From Drosophila persimilis (lineage: Eukaryota > Arthropoda > Insecta > Diptera > Drosophilidae), in contig NW_020825336.1 in assembly GCF_003286085.1 (NCBI RefSeq), forward strand, positions 1,302,001-1,366,000: DNA of 64,000 bases. Reading direction: 5' to 3'. Under the pieces are notes generated by a model. The model ran no database searches. It had not been told where the DNA came from and saw only the letters and a program-made list of their open reading frames with translations. Below, piece by piece: positions 34,093-46,041 of the stretch (its first letter is position 1; the number at the start of each line of letters is the position of its first letter). The position numbers and the translations under genes were made by a program.

Positions 34093-35096
34093 AGGCAAGC
34101 AAATGCGTTTTGCATAAATTAAAAATTAGCAAGGAACAGCAGCACCCCAAAGTGCACCCTCGGTACGGGACGGGTCATAGACGTAGCTCTGGTACCTCTC
34201 GTACCTCTCTATCCCTCAACACCAGTCAAAGGTGACGCATTTATGCATAAATTAGGGATCAATACCGCGAACTCCCTCCCTTTCTACCCACCCTCTTTCT
34301 TGGAGAAAAATTTGCATTACAAAAGCCACCGAGAGAGCCGGTAGACCTTTGCCAAAAGTAGGAAAAATAGAAAAAAGGTTTGCGAAAAAGACGCGAGTTT
34401 TCTTCGACATAGTAATAATAGGTCATCCATTAGAGAGGGGCCCTGCCCTGCCATGCCCTGCCACCGGGGAAAGGAGCAAATTTTCGCCCGGCTGTTGACG
34501 TTCGGTGGCTAAACACAGGAGCAACCCCTAAGACGATGGCTCTGCTCTGTCCACAGATTAGCGCTGAACCCGGGCGCGACCCCGAGGCGACCCCGAGATA
34601 CAACGACGACGACGACGAAGATCTTCCTCCGATCTCAATCTCGATTCTGGCTTCAGGCTTCAGGGCGGCTCTGGTTCTCGTTGGGTTGTCTTTGATGTCA
34701 CTTTTTTGTTATTTATTTGAGGCGGCATTTGATTTGCATGAGAATGAAGAAAATTGATATTTGGTCTCCGGTGCCTGTGTGTCTTCTTCGGGGCAGGACG
34801 CACGTGTTGCCGCTGCCTCACCAAAGGGGTGCCTCACACGGATAAGGGTTGCGTTGCTCTTCGCGATCACCACACATTGTGAAAATTATGCAGATGAAGG
34901 AACCTTTTTTTTTTGCGCAACGCCAGGCGGAAGAAGATGAGTATTCAAATGGGTTGAGGCATCTTCTTGCCCCGACGCATCGGCCGAAGAAGTGGTAGGG
35001 TTGGTTCCTCCCCGAGCGAAGGTAATTTGCCTATGTGAGGCACACAGAAGATAGGGCAAGACGGCATCTAATGGGATGACATCTGTGTGTGCGCCA

Positions 35097-35120
35097 CAGC
35101 CAGCCAGCCAGCCAGCCAGC
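35097..35120. repeat. (CAGC)n tetranucleotide repeat
   Basis: Six CAGC units. Confidence 0.95.
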
Positions 35121-35409
35121 GAAAGGGTGTGCCTTGCTTTTTGCATACTATTTAATTTTCCCAGGCCATCATTCCTGCCAAGGAATAAAGAAAGGGGTTG
35201 GGGTTACGTCCGAGCTGAAGAAGAGATTTTTCTTTCCCATGGAAATTCTACTGCTGCCGATGCTCGCATCCTAAGCACAAAAGACAATATTGATCGTCTA
35301 TTGAAGATGCAATCAACTATGTAAAATGCCTAAACCCTTTTTGCATGCCAAAAAATCCTAAATTCAAATTAATGTGAAATTTGAATGTGCGAAATCCAAA
35401 CGCAGGAGA

Positions 35410-35735
35410 GAGAGGATCTTCCCATCGGGAGGGGGTATCTCAAATTGACAGATACTTTCGCAAAGATGAGATCGCTTTGTTGGTGATCATTGCTGAGCAC
35501 AGCAGATTTTTGTAACAGCTTTTTGGGTTTAGGGTTCCTTTTCGTATAGGGGGATGCCATTAAATTGAAGGATAGTTCCGCCAAGATGATCATAATTTTG
35601 ATTACTTTTGGCAGGATGGATTTCTGTAACGTACTTTTGCAGGGCTTCGGTCTTCCATCGATGGATACTTTTGCGTGAGGTCATAGAAAGATTTCTGTAG
35701 GTTTTTTAAGGAGAAATCTTTCCTATAGAGGAGTA
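35410..35735 (-). repeat. Diverged tandem array, period about 120 bp, open on minus strand
   Basis: Plus-strand anchor GATA(C/G)TT(T/C)(C/T)GC occurs at 35451, 35571 and 35664 (spacings 120 and 93). Each is followed by an (A)GATTT(T/C)TGTA(A/G) block. On the minus strand the first two units are open in the same frame and repeat LQKS, then (I/L)I(L/F)A(E/K)(L/V)S(F/V)NL about 40 residues apart. The third unit starts LQKS again and then diverges, with a stop at its end. A fourth weak echo may lie at 35761-35815. I do not recognise the repeat. Confidence 0.7.
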
Positions 35736-36107
35736 GTCTGGCTGCTTTTGGTGGCAGAAATCGTCCATCGAAAGGTGCAGGTGCAAGATCATATTACTGA
35801 TGATCTTTACAAGAGTTTATCCACTCCCGATTTCGGTTGTGGGAGAGCTTTGGCAAAGTGGATTGTTATCCAGCTTTTTCTGGGTTTTCTCACGCTCAAA
35901 ATCAAAGTCCGGGAATCCGTAGAAGGGTTGGGAGCAGCAGGCAACCAAGCAAGCAGCAACCCCTTGCAGCAGTCGGAGACGCCCCCGCCTGCCAAGTTAA
36001 ACAACGGAACACAAAGGCAAATAATAATTTAAAAGGTTCTGTTGACGTTTCGAACTGTTGTTGACTTTTCGCCGCGCGCGAACAAAACAGCAACAACAGA
36101 CACAACA

Positions 36108-36156
36108 CCACACACACAGAGACAGAGAGACAGAGACAGAGAGACACAGAGAGAGA
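36108..36156. repeat. CA then GAGACA purine repeat
   Basis: ACACACAC followed by imperfect GAGACA units. The sequence is compatible with a GAGA-rich element. Confidence 0.8.
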
Positions 36157-36660
36157 AATCAAACAGAGCAACGAGGAATCCACAATCCAAAACTCAAACT
36201 GCAAGTGGTTCTGGCTCTGAGGATGAACCACCAAAAAAAGGGCAAACAATGGCAGCAACAGCAGCAGCAGCAACAGCAAGTGGCAGGCATTGATGCTGCT
36301 CCTCCCCCACCTCCCACTTCCACAACAAAATCTGATTTCAACCTACCCACCCCCACCCCCTTCATTATGATTATTTGCGGTTGAGTTTTGTGGGCGCTCT
36401 TAGACGTACATGACGTACTCCTAATGATTTGATACGGGAAAAAGGATTAAAATTAAGCGCAAACTTTGGCAAGTTCTCTGGCCCTTTCGTTGATTAACTT
36501 TTCATTTGATTTATTAAGGCAAATAAACAGGCACACAGCGGTGAGGCGGTGGTAATGCCTTCGTGTATTGCTGCTAGGGTCATGAACCCTACCACCAGAC
36601 AGCAGAGAGCTGCTCACAGCTGACTCACGAGATCCGATCCCCCTCCATGCCCATCCACAA

Positions 36661-36714
36661 AGACACAGAGCCACAGAGCCACAGAGCCACAGAGCTATAG
36701 AGCCACAGAGAGTC
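36661..36714. repeat. ACAGAGCC octamer repeat
   Basis: Three perfect and two or three variant copies of an 8-base unit. The minus-strand translation is a repeated ALWLCGSV-like peptide. Confidence 0.9.
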
Positions 36715-37589
36715 ACATAGTCGGGCCGCCTGATCCAAGTGCTTAGCGCGTTAAAAGTCGCGTAGTAATTTAACGACGACGACGTGTTGTTGGCACACGC
36801 AGATGGCTATCTTCCAGATACAGATACGGCGGAGCGCGGCACAGAGAACAGCCACAGATCCGCTCTTCTCGCTCTCCAGCGATGTGCGGGTGTTGCTTTG
36901 ATGGCCCCTTACAACAATTAGTAGTAGGCCCATTGAGATGTGACTACACTGGAGAGAAAAGTCGACCAACTTGGACAAGTTTGGAGAGCTTTAAGGGATA
37001 AACATGGTAGGTGAATGGATGCTTTAGTCAAGATTCTTTGGCAGGATCTTTGTATGATCTTTGAAGGCTCTAGAAGCAAAGGAAACCCCAGTTTCGTAAA
37101 ATTTGAAAGATTATCTATTAGTGATAGATTGATCTGGATCAGAACAGCCTGGCAGACGGCAAATATAATGTCCTGGTCACCAACTTCTTTTTAGCCCTAT
37201 TTCTCTATATTTTTCGCATCTTTCGATTGTTCCAGAGGTATAAAGGGTATCCAATAGTGGCACCTTCTTTTGAGTGTACTGTTTGCTAAATTGAGGGCAT
37301 TGCCTTTATGTCGGGAACCAAACGCATGATCGTTCCCTGTCTTTCAGTCTGTCTGCCTCTGCCTCTGCGTCTGCCTGTGCCTTTTTGGTGGGTGTCTCTC
37401 TTGTACGCACCCAGAAAGGTGTAAATCATGATCATGTCAATCAGTGGATCGACCAATCCTTATAGTGCACACCTCTATGGCGAACAAAAAAATTCACTTT
37501 TCATTCATTAAAAAAAGAGCAGAAAAAGAATGAAAAACTGTTGCAATTGTCGCGCCTACTTAAAGGCGCTGCCAGACGGAGATGAGACG

Positions 37590-37616
37590 GAGACCGAGTC
37601 GGAGTCGGAGACAGAG
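37590..37616. repeat. GGAGTC/GGAGAC hexamer repeat
   Basis: Five imperfect hexamers. Confidence 0.75.
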
Positions 37617-37695
37617 ATTGTTTTGGAGCAAAACAAAGCCAAGCCAAAGGCTTAATGATATCCGCTGGCAAAAGGCTCGTCGGAGCCTCGCGGCT

Positions 37696-37720
37696 CCGTC
37701 ATCGTCATCGTCATCGTCGT
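37696..37720. repeat. GTCATC hexamer repeat
   Basis: Three perfect GTCATC units and a GTCGTG variant. Confidence 0.85.
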
Positions 37721-37955
37721 GGGCTGCCAGCCAAAGATAGACGACTCCTCTCCTGCTGCTGATGCCTTAAATCTCTTCTTGGTTTTCTGTTCTGTTGTTT
37801 TTGCTGTTGCTGTTGCTGTTGTTTTTTGTGAATGAATGCCGCAGACACAGAAGAAGTTGTAATGATCATGATGATGCTGGTGGTGCTGCGATCCATTCAT
37901 GAAGCTCGCCCTGGATTCGAATTCGGGCTTTGGATTTCTGGGTGTCGTGTGTGGG

Positions 37956-37995
37956 GCTCTGGCTCAGGCTCTGGCTCTGGCTCTGACTCTGGCTG
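37956..37995. repeat. GGCTCT hexamer repeat
   Basis: Six to seven units of GGCTCT with GGCTCA and GACTCT variants. It is continued loosely at 38090-38125. Confidence 0.9.
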
Positions 37996-38689
37996 TAATC
38001 AGTCCACGCAATAAAAAATGTTTGCAAGCCCCTGGCTTTTGATTCTTTTTATTGGCTGGTGGGTCTATGCTTTGTACTCGCATTGTGTTGGCTGTGACTC
38101 TGGCTCTGTGGCTCTGTGCTTTGAAGTTTCTCGCTTTTGACAGCTTTCGAGGTGTGTTTAGCCAAGATCTCGTCGATGTTGTGGCTGGCTTTTCCTGCGT
38201 GGCGGCTGACTGGCTTGGCAGTCAGTCGTCAGTCCGTCACTCAGAGGCTGTCGATGTCTGCGTCTGCGGCGGAGCCCAGCCCCGAAAGCTGTCAATTAAA
38301 TTAATTATTATTTCTGCGTTTAATGCAAAACTGTTGCATGCCAAATGCTGCTTGCTGCTTGCAGCTTGCTGCCTGCTGCAGCCAGCCCAAAGGTCGCTGT
38401 CGACGTCGCTATTTCTAAGCCAACACCTAGGCCCAGTTTTTCCTCATTTTTCTTTCTGGCTGTTTTTTTTTATAGAGACTTTATTTCGGCTGGGTATGTC
38501 AAAAGTATGTCAAGCATTTCGGGCCCGCTTAATTCCCACTTTTTTCGTATTTTTTTTCTTTTTTTTTTTGGTTTTAATTAATTGCCAAACCGCTGACATG
38601 TGGATGGTTCCACTAGAGCAAAGGCAAAGCCAAAGCCATCGAGGGGTTGCCTGATAACGAGACAGCAGGGAAAAACTTTATTCAGAGAT

Positions 38690-39060
38690 TAGACGAATGG
38701 GAAATGCTCTAAAAGAAAGGCAGGGAATAGAATGAAGATTGATACGGTGGAAGGTAAGGTAAGGCATTTTCAAGGGCTAAAATTGCTAGCAAAAAGAAAC
38801 TGAGATATTAAATAATATTACTAAAAAATATAATAAAAGAGACAGAATTTTATGAGAAAATTTAAGCAAAGTGCAAGTCCTAAAACCTTTAAAAATATGT
38901 ATTTTAAAACGGATATTATCCAGGAACTGCTAGCCATAGATAAACCCAAGAAGAAATTCAATTAAATGTTGGAAATTATAGAAGAAGATTGATAAGATAA
39001 GGCAGGAAACACCAAAGATATTTCGAAACATTTACTTAAAATATAGTTTAGACCCTTGAT
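38690..39060. other. AT-rich block with internal similarity
   Basis: GAAGATTGATA occurs at 38733 and again near 38984, each preceded by an AGAA-type stretch and followed by AAGGTAAGG/ATAAGGCAGG. GCTAGC occurs at 38787 and GCTAGCC at 38929. This suggests a decayed two-unit duplication of roughly 150-250 bp. No ORF, promoter or known element is seen. Confidence 0.35.
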
Positions 39061-39475
39061 CAAACGTGCTGCCAAAGTTGGCATGCCCCAAGCCGTTGCA
39101 CTTCCCCTTTTGGTACGCGTAACAAGGCAGAAGAGCTACAGCTACAGTCGTACCTATTTAAGTCGTACGTACGAGTATTTCTACACCCAGGCATATAGTG
39201 ACACATTTTCCGCCCCTGTAGGCGCGATATGCGCATAATTAATGAGCCTTTTATGGTTTATTGAACCGCAAAAGGCACCAGAACAGGCGGTGGCACAGGC
39301 ACACCACACACAACGTGCAACACACGGAACTGTCAAGGGGGCTAGGAAGTTGAAAGTTACCTCCGTTTTGATAAGACGAAGCCACCATACCATCAGCCAT
39401 CCAGCCATCAGGCCATCAGTCGTCGCCGCATCAGCGGCGGGTTGCGCTTGGCTAACTCCGTATCTGACAAGCGAC

Positions 39476-39520
39476 TCCTCGACTCCTCGACTCCCCGACT
39501 CCCGGACTACCCGACTGGCA
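39476..39520. repeat. GACTCCTC/GACTCCCC octamer repeat
   Basis: Five or so units of CGACTCC with variants, ending in CCGACTGG. Confidence 0.8.
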
Positions 39521-40851
39521 CTTGACTTGTAAATTTATGTGGCCGTCTTTATTGTTATTACATTTTGTGGTTTTGTGGGACAAAGCAAACATCGGAACAG
39601 CCAAAGGTGAACCCATGGCGAGCGGCTTGTGGAGTTCTGGACAGTTAGGAGCTATCATTTGCCATTAGTTCGGGCCAAGCGACGATAGACAAAGCCACGC
39701 TAATTGCTGTAATGATACGAGATTTAGCCATCGGGGGAGAGAGCCCACTTCTCCCATCAGGATTGAGTTTCCAATGGGGGGAACTCTTTCGTTCTGTCCT
39801 TCCGTCCCTCTCCGACCCTTTTTGAAGCCATTAAAATTAATAATTTGCCACAGTCACAGAGTGGAAATTATGTTATCGGGAATACTTTTTATCATCCATC
39901 TGAATTGAGCTTAATGACTGAGCGAGAGACGTGCAGGGCGGGGGTGCTGGGGTGCTGGTCTATGCTCAGTGAATTTTGAATTTTAATTTCAAGTGTTGCC
40001 AGAAATTAATTTTCAACACAGCCACAACCCTTAATCCTTGACTCCCTTTCCTAGATGGGAGCGTAGTCGATTGCTCCTGTTGTTGCTCATCATCGTGTCA
40101 TTTTATTTCATTTTATTTTTCCATAAATAAACTGCGTTGATTGTCGTCTGGGTTCCGTACCGCTCCGCTTAGCTCCTCCTCTGTGGGAGTGCCGCCCTTT
40201 CTGTGACTACCCTTAACCCTTTGCTGCCCCCAGAGTGCTTTTAAGTTGATGTCGTTGCGTTGATAAAACTGCAGACGCAACTCAAACATGAGCCAAGGGC
40301 TGGGGGTTCCTGGGGTTCTGGGCCTCTGGAGTTCTGGAGTTTGGGTTCTGGTTTCTGGTTCCTGGTTTTCCTGCAGGATCCCCTCCTGTCCTCCCCACCC
40401 CCTGTTTTTGGTGCGGTTACGCTTCGTATCTTTCAAATTGTTGCCAGTTGCTGTTGTTGGGGGCTGCTGCTGCTGCTGCCGCTGCTGATTGTTGACTGTG
40501 TGTGGCTGTAGAGAGGGGGGTGGGGTGTTCTGTTGAAGGCGTGGCATTCCACATGTGTGCTTAACAGACCGTTTGCCATTTTTGCATACATCCATACCGC
40601 ACACAGGCCATATAGCAACGCACTGATTATATGGCATCCCCACATGGACACACACTTATATAAATTTAATTGACTGTGGACATGTGGTGCGGTGTGGTGC
40701 GGCGGGTTGGGGGTTACACTCTCCATCTCTTTATTGGGGGCTGGTGCTTTCAGGGGCTGTGATTCTTGAGGTTTCTGTGTGGTTAAGTTTAAATACTCGA
40801 CAGCCATCAACAGCGCATAAAACATTTAACAAATGTCTGCCGGCATGTCAG

Positions 40852-40876
40852 TGTGTGTGTGTGTGTGTGTGTGTGG
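40852..40876. repeat. (GT)n microsatellite
   Basis: Twelve uninterrupted GT units. Confidence 0.95.
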
Positions 40877-41607
40877 GAGGCATTCGACTGGGCACAAATT
40901 ATCATTGCATACCCCAAGGCGCCATCTTGGAAGGGGTACGGAATATGGAAATATCTTTAAGATGCATCGTTTTAGCCCATGAAACTCTTTAGAATTTCAT
41001 TTCACTGAAGTATAATCCATTTAAATACAATATTTCCATTGCTTTTAGATAAGATACGGCACAAAAACGAGTGAATAAACTGTGAGCCACTGCAAATACG
41101 GCGAAACAAGTCGCTCCATGAATTTCTCAGACATATATCTGTGGTAATTTTCATACTTATTCAATTTATAAATGTAATGGAGCATTAGGTATATCCCGAC
41201 AGCCACATCAAAGCCCTCGACCGAACCAAAGGGGGTGTGCCTCCCCGCCCTCTGTCCAAGATTGGGTTTGGAGTCCAAGACTCCAGCTCTCTGACTTACG
41301 CACGTACGCAGTGCTCACTCATCTTTACAAGTTCTCGACTATCTTTTTTTTTGTACCCCTCTGCTTTTTTTTTCGGCCTTTCAGCGACAGGAAAAGGCAC
41401 ATGGACAGGGACTGTTGACGTCAGTTGGCGGGCAGAAAAATCTTCTTCTCGGGCAACACGTAAAAATTAAAACACCAACGCGTATTCCTCCGTATTATCT
41501 TCTCTTCTCAGTCTTTTTTTTGTGTTTTATGAATCCCTAGCCATACCCATCCATCTGTGGCATTCAACAATTTCACATTGTGCATTGCATTTTGCTTATA
41601 ATCTTTT

Positions 41608-41649
41608 GCTGCCGCTGCCGCTGCCGCTGCCGCTGCCACTGCCGCTGCT
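41608..41649. repeat. GCCGCT hexamer repeat
   Basis: Six to seven units of GCCGCT with one GCCACT. It translates as a Leu-Pro or Gly-Ser run depending on strand. Confidence 0.95.
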
Positions 41650-41740
41650 CATGCCTCTTTCTCTGAGACGAATTGTATTGAGTGGCACTAAATATGTTGA
41701 GAAATGAGATAGAGAGAGAGAATAATGCCATGGCCATATA

Positions 41741-41788
41741 GCCTCCACCCCCGCCTCCACCCCCGCCTCCACCTCCGCCTCCTCCGCC
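41741..41788. repeat. GCCTCCACCCCC 12-bp minisatellite
   Basis: Two perfect copies of the 12-mer, then GCCTCCACCTCC and GCCTCCTCCGCC. On the minus strand it encodes Gly or alternating Glu/Ala/Gly-Val, an artefact of the repeat. Confidence 0.9.
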
Positions 41789-42011
41789 AATGATGGGCTG
41801 GGTTGTACCTTCAACGCCAACGTAGCGTCGCTTGGTTCCAAAGTCAACGTTCCTTCTGTGGCAGCACGCACGTTTTTCATTCAAACGTATGACATGGACG
41901 GGACTCTGTGGCTGCCGCTTCTCTTTTTTTCTTTCTTTTTTCTTTTTTGTTAAACGTATCAGTGCTCATCGTTGACAACGCACGAATGAATGGAGGCAGA
42001 GGCAGAGGCAC

Positions 42012-42013
<2 letters not shown>

Positions 42014-42044
<31 letters not shown>
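42014..42044. repeat. (CTG)n trinucleotide repeat
   Basis: Ten perfect CTG units, the longest CTG run in the window. Confidence 0.95.
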
Positions 42045-42045
<1 letters not shown>

Positions 42046-43542
42046 ACAGCCGCAAAGCGAACCGTTGATCACGTTTGGCGCAGGCTTCCGGTTAAGCCCA
42101 AGCACCGGGCACCGGGCACCAGTCACCAGGCAACAGTAACCAGTCATAGGAGTCATGGAGGAGCTATGTATATAGCTGTTCTGTCTCTCAGTTACGGAGC
42201 GCGGACCTTATCACTATGGTCATACGACGACGACGCCCGCGCACGTTGATGGATCGCAACGCACGCGCGTCGTCGTCTCTTCCCCAAGTGTAAGAAATTA
42301 AAACGTTCCCAACTTGGACTTTGTTTGGCTGCGACACTGGCAATGGGCACTGGGCCCTGGGCTCTGGCCACTGCCAGTGGGATTGGGAACGGGAATGGGA
42401 ATGGGACTGGGTTTCGGTTTGGGATTGCGACGGAGAGTACGTGTTTGGCAACCCGGCGATCCTCAATTTATTTATTGTATTTTTTTTTCCTACCTATTTC
42501 TTAGCTGTTGCTGTTGCTGGGGGGAAGTGAGCGGACGCAGTACTCGCGGGGGGAAGTCATAAATTATGTAAGTCTTCAATTGTTGCTCAGAGATTGTTTT
42601 TGGTTTTTTGTCTTCGTTTATGGCCGTGCAGTTGCTGCACGCCTCTGGCCATAAGATAGAGTTGTCAACTGTTCTTAATAGATATGGCAGAACGACAGGG
42701 TTGTCTGATTGAACCGAAGGCCACAGGGATGGGTCGGCCAGGGCTGTGCCACTCTCCACAGATAGCCCACCAGCAGATAGATTACCAGCCAAGAAAGGTC
42801 TTCTATCCCTCAGGGTCGTAAGCACCAGGGATTAGGCACAAAGCTCCAGGGTTGTCAACTCCAAACAGGGTTACCAACTGCACAACAATCAACTTTTGAA
42901 AGAAGGACAAGCCTTATCAGCAAATGCCTCAAACGAAACACAACCCACAAAACTCTCCGCACAACACTCCGACTCCGATAAGACCCCGAAAGCGAAAAAA
43001 GCCGCGCAAACAACATTTAACAACTTAGACAAAAGAAATCAGAGCGGAGCGCTACAACTGATGGCTGGTTGGGCGGGAGGGGGCGAAGGGGGGCTACTGT
43101 CAAACAACTTAAAGTCTCATTTATCATGTTCCCTGTATATGTGTGTGTGTGTGAAAACTTTAAGGGGGAAAATTTATGCACAAGCGAAAAAATAAATAAA
43201 AAAAAAACACTTGGGTGAAAATAATTTTTGCATAATTTTTCTCTTTTTTTTGTGTGTGGGGTGGGGCGGGGCTGGGGCGACCGCACATACATGACCTACA
43301 GCAAGTTTTTGGCTACCAAAAAATGCGTGCAACAAGTGGCAGAAGCACACAGACACAGAGAGTCATAAAAATGAACAGCAGACAGCAACAACAACAGCAA
43401 CAGCAAGAACAACGACACAACGAGAAAAGCGATGAGGAATCCATAAGTCAATTTCCAAAAATTATGCAAAATTATTTAAATTGCACTGAAGGCTGAAGGC
43501 CGAAGCCAAGAAATCAACAGGAGGGAGAAGTGTTTTCCCAGA

Positions 43543-43592
43543 GAGAAAAAGAGAGAAGAGACAGTGAGAGAGAGAGTGAGAGAGTGCGAGTG
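43543..43592. repeat. GA-rich tract
   Basis: GAGAGAAAAAGAGAGAAG and GAGAGAGAGTGAGAGAG blocks. The tract resembles GAGA-factor or MSL-type recognition sequence. Use as a chromatin site is inference only. Confidence 0.85.
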
Positions 43593-43715
43593 TGCTCTCA
43601 TTTTTGGCAAGCAAAGCGCATGCAAATGCCAAACGGAAATGGCAAACAAACCATAATGTGACGACAGCAGCAGTCGACGGCGTTGGGAGAGAGACGTCAG
43701 CCCATCCAGCCACTT

Positions 43716-43756
43716 CCGCTGTCGCTGTCGCTGTCGCCGTCGCCGTCGTCGACGTC
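43716..43756. repeat. GCTGTC/GCCGTC hexamer repeat
   Basis: Four GCTGTC units pass into GCCGTC and GTCGAC. The minus-strand translation is an Ala-Thr run. Confidence 0.9.
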
Positions 43757-43849
43757 ATTTTCCTACCAAAAACACGAACGAAACGGCTGTCTTTTGGTAA
43801 ACGAAGGATTAGATACCCTGGGATGAAGGCCACTGGGTTGTTATAGATT

Positions 43850-44170
43850 GAAACACTCCCAAAAACAATAAAAATGTTCCTGCAGTCTTCAACAAATTAT
43901 TCCTCTAAGCCCAATGGTAATCATGTGACGATGTTTTACGACTCCAAAATATTGAAATGTTTGCTATCTATAGAAAAAGAAACATCTGAAGAAAATGTAA
44001 ACCTAATAGCCTCATTTCCATAGAACTCTACGTCTCTAGTCTCTACCGATACGTCTACTCTTCACAGCGTCAGAATCTTGCCATTTTCCTTGTAGCCCAT
44101 ACTTTCTTAAGTGAATAATACCCTCTTCCAGGGTACTCACAAGTTCTGTCTATCCTCAGAGTTCCTGTTG
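43850..44170. other. AT-rich block ending in a TACCCT hairpin
   Basis: AT-rich unique sequence. At 44119-44135, TACCCT and AGGGTA form a clean six-base inverted repeat with a five-base loop, like the hairpins at 8620 and 14849. It may mark the edge of another degraded interspersed repeat, but no second end is visible. Confidence 0.35.
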
Positions 44171-45532
44171 CTGCCGATTGCCGGCTGCTAGCTGCCGGCT
44201 GCCGTTACTGAATGAGCAGACAAAATCGTATGCAAATCAGTAAGCGGAGAGGCAAAAGTTCAGCGTACGCTTAACTTTTCACCAGCCACGCCCCTCCCCC
44301 CCTCCGCCCAGTCAGCCATCAGCCCCATGGCCACCGCCTGCCCCTGCCCCTGCCCCGTGGTCTAAACGCCCGCGCAGCAGCGCGCATGAGCGCCGACATT
44401 GTCTGGCTCATTTGCGCCAATTTTTTAACATAAAATACTCGTACAACAAAAGCAGCAACAGCAGCAGCAAAAATGCGAGTGCAAAAGAGAGGAAAAAGTC
44501 AGTTAATGCCCCCGTGTCCCCCCCGTGCCCCACCGTGCCACCCCTTGGCCCCATCGACTCGTGCCACATTTACATTTTCTTCTTTTTTTTCTGAACTTAT
44601 TTTCGCATTTTGTTGGTTTGCTGTCGTTTTTCTGTGAGTTTTTTCTTTTTTTTTTTTTTCTTTACATCGATTTTGCATAATTTTTCAAGGTCGTCAGTTG
44701 ACGGCAGCGGCGGCAGCAGCAGCAGCAGCGGGTATTGCATACATTAGCATTTGGCCAACTGGCGACTGCTGCAAGGCGCCCACCCAGCGGAAAAGAGATA
44801 GATGCGAGTCCCACAGAGGGAGACAGAGAAAGAGAGACATTTGTGCAAGCAACTCCAGGGACGGGAACGGGGAAGGGGAAGGGGACGGGGACGTGGGGAC
44901 TCTGCTTTCGGTTGAAGGAAAAGTTGCTGCCACAGTTTTGCATAGCTGGGTGGCACATTCGAAGAGTCACATTCGATATGGTTGTTGGCCTTTGTGGGGG
45001 TTTTCGGGCGAGCGGAGATGCTCCATTTTGGTGGCAAGTTTTTTGGGAAATTGAAACCATTTTTGAGCGGGAAATAGTTGCCACAGAAGTCGCTCGGATA
45101 CGGTAAGAGTATCATAATCAAATGAGACTTGCACTCAAGTTTTTGAATCCGGTTCAAGAGATTTCTTACGAATTTTAATCTCCAAGAAGAGTTTCAGCCA
45201 AGAACTTCTCGAAAATATAAACGATTGAAACTAATCTATTTATTCTATCAATGCAGGAGTCCACCAAGAAAACATTTCGCTTTACTATGATACAAATAGG
45301 ATCAACACTAGAAGTCTTTGAAATCTTTTGGAAGATTTCTAAAAATATTGTTATGACTTTTAGAACTGTAGAATGCAGTCAAAGCCCTAGTACGTACCTT
45401 ATGAAGTGTTCTTAAGTCCTATTCCCTTAGAAGACTATTTCTGACCAATTTGTAGTGCACATCGGGGACTTTCAAGCCCTCCATCTACTTCAATTTTCCC
45501 TTTAGACACACTCAACATTTAGTTTTAGTTAG

Positions 45533-45570
45533 TCCGAGGCCGAGGCCGAGTCCGAGTCCCAGTCCCATTC
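45533..45570. repeat. CCGAGG/CCGAGT hexamer repeat
   Basis: Six units drifting from CCGAGG through CCGAGT to CCCAGT. Confidence 0.85.
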
Positions 45571-45721
45571 TCCTTCTCGGTCCTGGCTATGTCTTCTAGA
45601 TCAGCCTTGAACCTGCGGTGTGTGGCACTTAGCGGTGCCACCACCTTTTACCTTTTACCGCGCGCTTGTAACCGACGACTTTAGCTGGCAGCTGCTCTCC
45701 CGCTGCCTCTCTGATAAGAAA

Positions 45722-45771
45722 GGGAGCAGGAGCAGGAGCAGGAGTAGGTGCAGGAGCAGGAGCAGGAGCAC
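45722..45771. repeat. GGAGCA hexamer repeat
   Basis: Eight units of GGAGCA with GGAGTA and GGTGCA variants. It translates as an Arg-Ser run on the plus strand. Confidence 0.95.
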
Positions 45772-46017
45772 CACTGGCCTGCAGTGGGAGATGGGGGAAA
45801 AAGTCGCATACTTTCTCGCTCGACGATCCAGCGAAGCGTTAATGAATTATAGCCGCGAATGCGAGCTGTTGACTACCATGACATGGCGCAAAAGGCACAG
45901 GCACTGGCACAGGCCCTGGCAGAGGCAAAAGATACATGTATACAAAAAGGTAGAAAGAGGCCCAAAACAAGAAGCGGCCCAAGGGCTGCAGTAAAACACC
46001 TTGCCCGAGCGACCGGT

Positions 46018-46041
46018 GGAACGATACGATACGATACGATG
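46018..46041. repeat. GATAC pentamer repeat
   Basis: Four perfect CGATA units. A related CGATAC/CGATC repeat is at 59957. Confidence 0.9.

Larger units (their letters stand above)
31200..35400. other. Non-coding stretch with AT-rich block 33090-33580
   Basis: 31740-32060 and 33090-33580 are AT-rich and show no ORF of interest. 32616-32680 is a GGGCA/GGGCC-rich segment. A plus-strand frame at 34536-34757 includes four Asp codons from a GAC repeat and a hydrophobic stretch, preceded by a CTGTCCACAG acceptor-like sequence, but has no supporting donor or homology. Not called. Confidence 0.6.
35735..38690. other. Non-coding stretch
   Basis: No gene. 36980-37330 is AT-rich and contains TTTGGCAGGATCTTTGTATG, which resembles pieces of the 35.4 kb array and of 29500-29530. 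38052-38654 holds a 200-codon frame made of CTCTGTGG repeats, GCTGCTTG repeats and poly-T, so it is not called. Confidence 0.6.
39060..43850. other. Non-coding stretch
   Basis: Unique DNA and microsatellites. ATGCGCATAATTAATGAGCC (39228-39247) and TATGCGCATAATTTTTGG (31557-31574) share a core that looks like a homeodomain/Pit-Oct type site, but without conservation data this is only a motif. Long frames at 40113-40655 and 41573-41884 are translations of repeats. Confidence 0.6.

Noticed and set aside
35141-35160. TTTTTGCATACTATTTAA as a Su(Hw) insulator-type site
   Set aside because: Resembles the TGCATAC core, but single short matches are expected by chance in 64 kb. No cluster was found.
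37905-37930. Sequence GGATTCGAATTCGGG resembling a tRNA B box
   Set aside because: No matching A box or cloverleaf arms at the required distance.
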